Shown one piece after another: positions 58,802 through 64,000 of a stretch of 64,000 bases of DNA. A program made the translations under genes and the position numbers. Every line of letters starts with the position of its first letter. Within the stretch, counting starts at the first letter, position 1. Under the pieces are notes generated by a model that saw only the letters and a program-made list of their open reading frames with translations, made no database searches and was not told where the DNA came from. This DNA comes from Planctomycetota bacterium (GTDB lineage Bacteria > Planctomycetota > UBA1135 > GCA-002686595). The stretch lies in NCBI GenBank assembly GCA_012959525.1, contig DUDB01000012.1, positions 79,022-143,021 on the forward strand, read 5' to 3'.

Positions 58802-60304
58802 ATGACCCAACCCCTTTCCAGCAGATTGACTCAGTCGGCCCTCCTCGCCGTCGCCTCCGCCTTTGTCCTGGGGGCCTGCTCGGACACGCCCGCCCGCGGG
58901 CGTCGGCCCAACGTCCTACTCGTCACCCTGGACACCACCCGACCGGACCACCTGGGATGCTACGGCGCGAAAGCCGGGGTCACCCCTCACATCGACGCAC
59001 TGGCCGAGAGCAGCACGCTCTTCGACCGGGTGATCTCCACCGCGGGCATCACGCCCATGTCCCATGCATCCATCCTGACGGGCTTGAATAACTACAAGCA
59101 TGGCATGCGCACCTTCTACTCAGACAAGTGCGGGCACACCCTCAAAGACTCGGTGGAGACGCTTCCCGAAACCCTGGGGCGGAGCGGCTACAGGACGGCG
59201 GCCGCAGTCAGCGCGTACGTGGTCTCCGAGATCTACAACCTGCACCAGGGCTTCGACACCTTCCTGACGGGCGTTGACGTGGACAGCATAGACATCACCC
59301 ATCAACAGAAACACGCCACGGCCTGGGATACGTCAGGGCTGACCAACACGCAGCGCCGGGGCGACTTCACGATCACGGACGCGCTGAATTGGCTCGAAGA
59401 ATCCGCGGATGACCCGCGACCGTGGTTTCTCTGGGTGCACCTTTTTGACGTCCACGACTACTCCCTCGTTCCCCCAACAGAGTTCATCGAGTCCTACGGG
59501 ATCACCTACCCAGAGCTGGGAACGAAGATCGTGGGCATGCGCGGCCACGAGTGGCGCGAGAAGATGTATGACCCTGAGCTAACCTGGATGGACAAACAGC
59601 TCGGCCGACTGCTGGAGAAGATCAAGGACTCGGGGCAGTTTGACCAGACTCTCATCGCAGTCACCGCCGACCACGGCCAAGGCCTGCTCGACGGGTACAA
59701 GCGCCACAAGTGGGCCAAGCACCGGCTGCTGTACGATTGGTGCATCCAAGTCCCCCTCGTCCTGCACCTGCCCGGCGAGCAAGGACTAGCACGGGTCCCG
59801 GATCAGGTCCGCACCATCGACATCATGCCCACCATCCTGCAGTTCCTCGACTTGGCTCCCGGGCAGGACATGGAAGGCCTCAGCCTCCTCCCGCTCATGC
59901 GCGGTGAAAGTGAGGAGGTGCCCCGCATCGCCTATGCCGATGCCCTGAACCTCTACGATGCCCACTCTCCGGCGAAGAAGAGTCTGCCCCCCGGTCACTA
60001 CGACAACCTGTACGCCGTCTGCGACGGGCGCTGGAAGCTGGTGTGGCGCGAGGAGCATCCCGAGAACTCCGAGCTGTTTGACCTGAACGCCGACCCGCTA
60101 GAGCTCAACAACCTGTACAGCATGGATCACCCCGAGGGCCTGCGGCTCTTGGCCCAGCTGGACTCCTGGGGGGCAACCGAGGTGACTCCACCGGAAGCGG
60201 GCGGCTCAGAAGCCTCCGCCGAGGCTCTCCAGAGCCTCGGATACATGGGAGATGACGAGGAAGAGTCGGTCGAGGAAGGTGAGTCCAAGGAGAAGGACTC
60301 CTAG
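58802..60304 (+). CDS. Alkaline-phosphatase-superfamily lipoprotein (sulfatase-like, Thr at the nucleophile position)
   Basis: 500 residues. Lipoprotein signal AVASAFVLGAC, Cys26. Sulfatase-fold features: VTLDTTRPDHLGCYG with metal Asp44, TPHIDALAESSTLFDRVIS, AVTADHGQGLLDG for the other metal ligands, and GRWKLVW near the C-terminus. At the catalytic position, where sulfatases carry Cys (converted to formylglycine) in C-x-P-x-R, this protein has Thr84 in ITPMSHASILTG. A Thr nucleophile is the rule in phosphoethanolamine and phosphoglycerol transferases/phosphodiesterases, so it is more likely a phospho-transferase or esterase than a sulfatase. The C-terminal tail is acidic (DDEEESVEEGESKEKD). 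Part of the envelope operon. Confidence 0.86.
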   Translation: MTQPLSSRLTQSALLAVASAFVLGACSDTPARGRRPNVLLVTLDTTRPDHLGCYGAKAGVTPHIDALAESSTLFDRVISTAGITPMSHASILTGLNNYKHGMRTFYSDKCGHTLKDSVETLPETLGRSGYRTAAAVSAYVVSEIYNLHQGFDTFLTGVDVDSIDITHQQKHATAWDTSGLTNTQRRGDFTITDALNWLEESADDPRPWFLWVHLFDVHDYSLVPPTEFIESYGITYPELGTKIVGMRGHEWREKMYDPELTWMDKQLGRLLEKIKDSGQFDQTLIAVTADHGQGLLDGYKRHKWAKHRLLYDWCIQVPLVLHLPGEQGLARVPDQVRTIDIMPTILQFLDLAPGQDMEGLSLLPLMRGESEEVPRIAYADALNLYDAHSPAKKSLPPGHYDNLYAVCDGRWKLVWREEHPENSELFDLNADPLELNNLYSMDHPEGLRLLAQLDSWGATEVTPPEAGGSEASAEALQSLGYMGDDEEESVEEGESKEKDS

Positions 60305-60312
60305 CCCAGGCC

Positions 60313-61488
60313 ATGACTACCCTGCCCCATGCCCCCGCTTGGCTGAGGCGCCGCTGGCCAGATCAAACCTCCCTGGCCCTCCTGGCCCTCATGGCACTCG
60401 TGGCCCTCGTGACGCTCGACGGCTGCGACTCCCAGCCCCAGCTAGGGCTGGTCGCACAGAACCCAGTGGACCCTGCGCGACCCTACTTCCACGACTTCGG
60501 CACCCTCGAGTTCGGACAAGAGGTGGAGCGGACTTTCACGTTCAAGAACACCGACTCGGTCCCCGTCACCGTCCTCTCCCTGCACCCGGCATGTACCTGC
60601 ACGCGGGTACGAAGCATGAGCACACTGTCGCCCGATGGCGGGCCGGCGATCAAGGGCGACCTGCAGATGGCCGAGAACATTCTCCGCGTCGAGCCAGGAG
60701 GCACCCTGGACATTGTCGTTGCCGTCAACACCACTAGCATCCGCCCCAACTCCGACAGCCTCAACATTCTGCGCGTGCGGACGGACTCCAAGAACACCCC
60801 CTTCATGACGTTCGAACTGCACGTCCTGGCGGAGAAGCTCTTCACTCTGAGCCCTGCGGAGCTACGCCTGGGGGACGTCCCCATTAGCCATGGCGGCTCC
60901 AAGCGCCTCAGCATCATCACCGGTTACCCCAATTCGCCAGCCGAGGTCGTAGAGATTCTTGAGACCACCGGTGGCGTCGAGGCCACCCTTCAGCCCACCC
61001 TAGCCGTGAGTGAAGTGCGTTGGGATCTAACCGCCACCCTGCCTCCACTCACAGGCCTCGGAGCCCGGCACGAGACCATTCTGCTCTCCACCACAGATGA
61101 GGCCGGCGAAGGTGACGCGGGGCGCCTCCTGGTTCACGTGTGGGCGCGTGTGGTACCCGACGTCGTTATTCGCGCCGACCCCATCCACTTCGGCCTGGTG
61201 AATGCCGCGGAGGGCGGGCGGGCCCAAGCCGAGCTAAAGGCACTGGTGCCAGGAACCCGCGTGCGAATCCTCGAGGCCAGCTTCGTGGGAGCCGGCCTCG
61301 AGCCCCTGCACTGCGAATTCACACCTCTTGGCTACGTGGACTCAGAGGGCCGCTGTGACCGCTGGAATCTGGAGCTGTCCGCCCCCGCGGGGATGGCCCC
61401 CGGTCGCTTCCAGGGCTCCGTGGAGTGCCTCCTGGACGATGAGGGCTCCCCCCGAGTGAGCGCCGCCCTGCAGGGCGTCGTACGCTGA
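60313..61488 (+). CDS. DUF1573 (ASH/MSP-like) lipoprotein
   Basis: 391 residues. Lipoprotein signal LMALVALVTLDGC. The first domain has the DUF1573 signature HDFGTLEFGQEVERTFTFKN followed by LHPACTCTRV, where two Cys are part of the usual C-x-C motif. Two or more further immunoglobulin-like beta domains follow (LRLGDVPISHGGSKRLSI; DPIHFGLVNAAEGGRAQAEL). Such proteins are common in planctomycetes and bacteroidetes and are thought to be periplasmic adhesion or scaffold domains. It starts eight bases after the phosphodiesterase stop, so it closes the envelope operon. Confidence 0.85.
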   Translation: MTTLPHAPAWLRRRWPDQTSLALLALMALVALVTLDGCDSQPQLGLVAQNPVDPARPYFHDFGTLEFGQEVERTFTFKNTDSVPVTVLSLHPACTCTRVRSMSTLSPDGGPAIKGDLQMAENILRVEPGGTLDIVVAVNTTSIRPNSDSLNILRVRTDSKNTPFMTFELHVLAEKLFTLSPAELRLGDVPISHGGSKRLSIITGYPNSPAEVVEILETTGGVEATLQPTLAVSEVRWDLTATLPPLTGLGARHETILLSTTDEAGEGDAGRLLVHVWARVVPDVVIRADPIHFGLVNAAEGGRAQAELKALVPGTRVRILEASFVGAGLEPLHCEFTPLGYVDSEGRCDRWNLELSAPAGMAPGRFQGSVECLLDDEGSPRVSAALQGVVR

Positions 61489-61505
61489 GGCCCCGCGTCC
61501 GACCT

Positions 61506-62726
61506 CTAGCCGGGCAGGATGCGGGCGAACCGCTTCTTGCCCACCTGGAGCAGCACGGCACTGCCCGGCTCGGCCAAGCTTGAGGTGGGGTCGTCGACCA
61601 CCTCACCATCTAGGCGAACGGCCCCCTGTTGAATCAGGCGGCGCGCTTGAGAGGTGGAGGGGGCCAGGCCCAGATTGGCAATCAGGTTCGGCAAGGCCAT
61701 GCTCGCGCCCCAATCTCCCGACCAGGCATGCTCCGGCAGGTCTTCGGGCAGTGCCTTGTCCCGCACCTCCCGATCGAAGGCCCGGGCCGCTGCTTCGGCT
61801 TCTTCAGCAGAATGGAAGAAGCTGGTTATCTCAAAGGCCAAGCGTGCCTTCGCTTCACGCGGGTGCCCCGCCAACAGGCCAGCAACCTCTTCGGCCGGCA
61901 CACGGGTCAGGTGCGTAAACCAGGTTTCCATCAAGGGATCGTCCAGTCGCATGACTCCGAAAGTCATGTCCCGAGCGCTATCCATCAGGCCAACGGCATT
62001 GCCGTAGGACTTGCTCATCTTGCGACCATCAAGCCCATCAATCAGCGGGTGAGTTCGAACACACTGGGCCCGCTGCCCTTTCTGCTCCTGCAGGCGGCGG
62101 CCCACAAGAAGGTTGAACAGCTGATCCGTCCCTCCGAGCTCCACGTCGCAGTCAACCTCGACAGAGTCCCAACCCTGCATCAGAGGGTAAAGGAACTCAT
62201 TGATCCCAATGGGCTCGGATTGCTCAAGCCTGCGCCGGAATAGATCCCGCTCAAGCATCTGGGAGACGGTCATGCGCGTGGTGAGCTGCAGTAGGTCCTC
62301 AAAGCGCATTCCGTCAAACCACTCGGAGTTGCGGCGCACTTCCGTCTTGTCCATGTCCAAGACGCGGGCGGCCTGGTCCGTGTATGTCACCAGGTTCGCT
62401 TCAACCTGCTCCCGCGTCAGCACCGGCCTAAGTTTGTTGCGCCCGGAAGGATCCCCCACCATGGCCGTCGCATCTCCCACGATCAACACGATGCAGTGGC
62501 CCAAGGCCTGCAGATCGCGCAGAGTGAGAAGGGGGATCGCGTGACCCAGGTGCAGATCGGGCGAGCTGGGGTCCATTCCAAACTTCACCCTCAGGGGGCG
62601 CCCCGCAAGCAGGGCGCCAGAAATGAGGGCCGACAGCTCGGCCTCATCGATCAGGTCGACGGACCCGCGCTGGAACGCAGCGAGGTGAGTCTGGGTATCG
62701 GGATGCAGGGTCGGAGTCTCAGACAT
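61506..62726 (-). CDS. tyrS: Tyrosyl-tRNA synthetase
   Basis: 406 residues. Class I signatures: HLGH (HIGH-type) in SPDLHLGHAIPLLTLR and KMSKS in GRKMSKSYGNAVGL. Residues 15-60 fit the TyrZ-type bacterial start (RPLRVKFGMDPSSP). The C-terminal S4-type RNA-binding domain (STSQARRLIQQGAVRLDGEV) is present. It joins tyrosine to tRNA-Tyr. Length is normal for the TyrZ group. It begins 15 bases after the stop of the lipoprotein gene upstream on the same strand and is probably co-transcribed with it. Confidence 0.96.
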   Translation of the reverse strand: MSETPTLHPDTQTHLAAFQRGSVDLIDEAELSALISGALLAGRPLRVKFGMDPSSPDLHLGHAIPLLTLRDLQALGHCIVLIVGDATAMVGDPSGRNKLRPVLTREQVEANLVTYTDQAARVLDMDKTEVRRNSEWFDGMRFEDLLQLTTRMTVSQMLERDLFRRRLEQSEPIGINEFLYPLMQGWDSVEVDCDVELGGTDQLFNLLVGRRLQEQKGQRAQCVRTHPLIDGLDGRKMSKSYGNAVGLMDSARDMTFGVMRLDDPLMETWFTHLTRVPAEEVAGLLAGHPREAKARLAFEITSFFHSAEEAEAAARAFDREVRDKALPEDLPEHAWSGDWGASMALPNLIANLGLAPSTSQARRLIQQGAVRLDGEVVDDPTSSLAEPGSAVLLQVGKKRFARILPG

Positions 62727-62741
62727 GGTCCCATTGGGCGC

Positions 62742-63746
62742 TCAGAAGTCCAGAATGTCCAGCGTGCCGATGGTGGCGCGGCGAGCCGCCCAAGCCCGGA
62801 GCCAGGCACGCCAGGCGAGAGGGTCGCCCCCGGGCTCGCTGTCACCTGAGAGCCAGCGCAGGCTGGGCACCAGACGAGCGATCTGCTCTGGTGTCCATGT
62901 CTCCACGAGAGGTGCCAGTGCAGCCAGAGCCACATCCCTGTCCCGGGGCAGGATTCGCACCGTGCGCTCGAGCAATGCGGGCATGGAGATTTCAGGCTTC
63001 CTGGCGGCATCCACCAAGATGGATGGGGCCAGGGATCCGCTGGGCAGGACAGGGGCCAACTCCACCCGCTGAGCATGCCTGACAGCGAGGTTCATGGCTG
63101 GGAACTCTCCATCGTCGGCATCCACGCTGCCCGAACGCAGGTGCAGGATCCAGCGATCGTCAACCGCCAGGGCCCCGGCAGGAATGCGTCGGTCGTAGGC
63201 GTATAGGCGGGTGCCCCCGGCGGCCTCCTGATTCAGTTCTACAGGCTTGATCCCGGCCAAGGGTAGGGTCTTGGCGTTCAGATGGTCACGCCCGTCAGGC
63301 AAGAGGGTTCGGCGCCGCCATTCCAGGCTCGCCGCCCCAGGCCGCAAGGCAATCCCCCCCGGGTGGGCTGAACGACCGTGCAACCAAATCTCACCAAGGT
63401 GCGAGTCCGGCCGCGGTCGGATCTCGAGCCAGAGCTCGGCCCCGTCGATGAGCGCACGGCCCTGTAGGACGCGCTCGAACCCCACCAACAGGTCGTCCAC
63501 GCCCACAGGAGGGTCCCGGTGTTGCGCGAGCCGGCGACGAATCTGGGCTGCGATGCGCCGGGCCGTTTCATCTTCCCCGGCCTCCAGCGCGGCCTTAAGC
63601 CCCTCGAAGGCCGCCACGTAAATCCGTGGGATCCCGGAGAGGGGCACCTGGTTCGGCCTGCGGGAGGCACTCGGTGCACCGCACCCAAGCAAGAGGCACA
63701 GAGCCAAGCTGGGCAAGAGAGTGGCGCGCGGAAGCATGTGTGCCAT
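62742..63746 (-). CDS. Lipoprotein of unknown function upstream of tyrS
   Basis: About 334 residues from the ATG at 63746; the longer frame to 63812 runs into a terminator. Lipoprotein signal LLPSLALCLLLGC. The mature chain has a helical start (AFEGLKAALEAGEDETARRI, AAQIRRRLAQHRDPP), a beta middle (LWLEIRPRPDSHLGEIWLHG) and a helical C-terminal part (LAALAPLVETWTPEQIARLV). I do not recognise the family. Fifteen bases separate it from tyrS on the same strand. Confidence 0.75.
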   Translation of the reverse strand: MAHMLPRATLLPSLALCLLLGCGAPSASRRPNQVPLSGIPRIYVAAFEGLKAALEAGEDETARRIAAQIRRRLAQHRDPPVGVDDLLVGFERVLQGRALIDGAELWLEIRPRPDSHLGEIWLHGRSAHPGGIALRPGAASLEWRRRTLLPDGRDHLNAKTLPLAGIKPVELNQEAAGGTRLYAYDRRIPAGALAVDDRWILHLRSGSVDADDGEFPAMNLAVRHAQRVELAPVLPSGSLAPSILVDAARKPEISMPALLERTVRILPRDRDVALAALAPLVETWTPEQIARLVPSLRWLSGDSEPGGDPLAWRAWLRAWAARRATIGTLDILDF

Positions 63747-63790
63747 GGGGTGCAAGGGTCTGGTTGGAGTAGGGGCGCGGGAAGAGCCCC

Positions 63791-63827
63791 AAAAAAACAA
63801 CGGAGGAGGCACCGGCTGCCCCCTCCG
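63791..63827 (-). terminator. Intrinsic terminator of the Glu-Ala-Pro repeat gene
   Basis: On the minus strand: CGGAGGGGGCA, loop GCCGG, TGCCTCCTCCG (11 bp, one G-T wobble; plus-strand 63801-63827), followed by TTGTTTTTTT (63791-63800). It lies 26 bases after the stop of the gene cut by the window edge and before the lipoprotein gene. Confidence 0.88.
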
Positions 63828-63853
63828 TGTATTTGCACGAGACGTTGGCGGTG

Positions 63854-64000
63854 CTACTCGCCTTCAGGCTTCTCCTCGGCGGGAGCCTCAGCTTCCTCGG
63901 CGGGAGCCTCAGCCTCCTCGGCGGGAGCCTCAGCCTCCTCGGCGGGAGCCTCAGCTTCCTCGGCGGGAGCCTCAGCCTCTGCGGCGGGAGCCTCAGCCTC
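63854..64000 (-). CDS. C-terminal tail with Glu-Ala-Pro heptad repeats (partial)
   Basis: The last 48 codons of a minus-strand gene whose body lies beyond the window. It consists of six copies of EAEAPAE (one with A for E) and then EKPEGE before the TAG at 63854. Tails of this kind, acidic Ala/Glu/Pro-rich, are appended to several ribosomal and translation proteins in high-GC bacteria; the parent protein cannot be named here. A strong terminator follows. Confidence 0.8.
   Translation of the reverse strand, partial: EAEAPAAEAEAPAEEAEAPAEEAEAPAEEAEAPAEEAEAPAEEKPEGE
63874..64000. repeat. 21-bp tandem repeat, at least six copies, coding
   Basis: Units start at 63874, 63895, 63916, 63937, 63958 and 63979; consensus CCTCGGCGGGAGCCTCAGCC plus T. 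They encode EAEAPAE on the minus strand and run off the window edge. Confidence 0.93.

Noticed and set aside
63747..63812. Longer N-terminus of the lipoprotein upstream of tyrS
   Set aside because: It would begin within the hairpin of an intrinsic terminator; the ATG at 63746 gives a proper lipoprotein signal.
1..64000. tRNA/rRNA genes, CRISPR arrays, insertion sequences, prophage
   Set aside because: Looked for typical signatures (direct repeats with spacers, transposases, integrases, tRNA-like ends) and found none.

Overview
This is a high-GC, densely coded bacterial chromosome segment. The combination of many secreted or lipid-anchored proteins (FG-GAP/VCBS propellers, a di-heme oxidoreductase, a DUF1573 protein, alkaline-phosphatase-superfamily enzymes, GT-C glycosyltransferases) and a recurring C-terminal 'YC...' beta-sandwich domain points to a marine planctomycete-type organism. 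That assignment is an inference from gene content; there is no rRNA or other marker gene in the window. I saw no tRNA, rRNA, CRISPR array, insertion sequence or prophage. It reads as ordinary chromosome with a lineage-specific gene set.

Region 1-5.3 kb: the start of a minus-strand membrane-anchored protein cut by the window edge, a secreted subtilase, and then the first highlight: a bacterial actin that closely resembles magnetosome actin MamK, preceded by a small coiled-coil gene and facing a divergently transcribed SPFH/stomatin-like zinc-ribbon protein. 5.1-8.8 kb: a polytopic membrane protein coupled to a YceI lipocalin-like protein, and a CPA1 Na+(K+)/H+ antiporter with an RCK tail. 8.7-12.7 kb: the second highlight, a membrane fusion of two rhodanese domains, a YidC/Oxa1-like domain and a dikinase (ATP-grasp plus phospho-His domain) that lacks the PEP-binding barrel. 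12.9-21.8 kb: a VCBS lipoprotein, a GT-C glycosyltransferase with a TPR tail, a GH20 hexosaminidase and Lon protease with a Lys/Arg-rich tail.

22.0-29.1 kb holds two plus-strand transport operons: phnDCEE (phosphonate-type uptake) and two ATPase-permease pairs of ABC-2 exporters, nearly all genes overlapping by ATGA/GTGA. 29.3-44.7 kb: a small secreted protein; a minus-strand aminotransferase/Asp-box propeller/GT-C set; a 913-residue orphan lipoprotein; a di-heme oxidoreductase and a VCBS protein, each with the C-terminal domain; a sulfotransferase-like gene coupled to a class IV aminotransferase; and htpG. 44.9-53.1 kb: a matrixin-like metalloprotease, a three-gene operon with two MORN-type repeat proteins, a DUF72 protein and a phosphodiesterase-LamG protein. 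53.6-64 kb: a small receiver-remnant/Fis regulator, a degenerate nucleotidyltransferase with a left-handed beta-helix, a thioredoxin-like protein without cysteines, a GT-C/anchor/phosphodiesterase/DUF1573 operon for the cell envelope, tyrS with an upstream lipoprotein, and the Glu-Ala-Pro repeat tail of a gene that runs off the window.

Functionally the window mixes envelope building and surface glycosylation, nutrient uptake and extracellular protein display with housekeeping proteostasis (Lon, HtpG) and tyrosyl-tRNA charging. The two strongest candidates for undescribed biology are the MamK-like cytoskeletal unit and the rhodanese-Oxa1-dikinase fusion.
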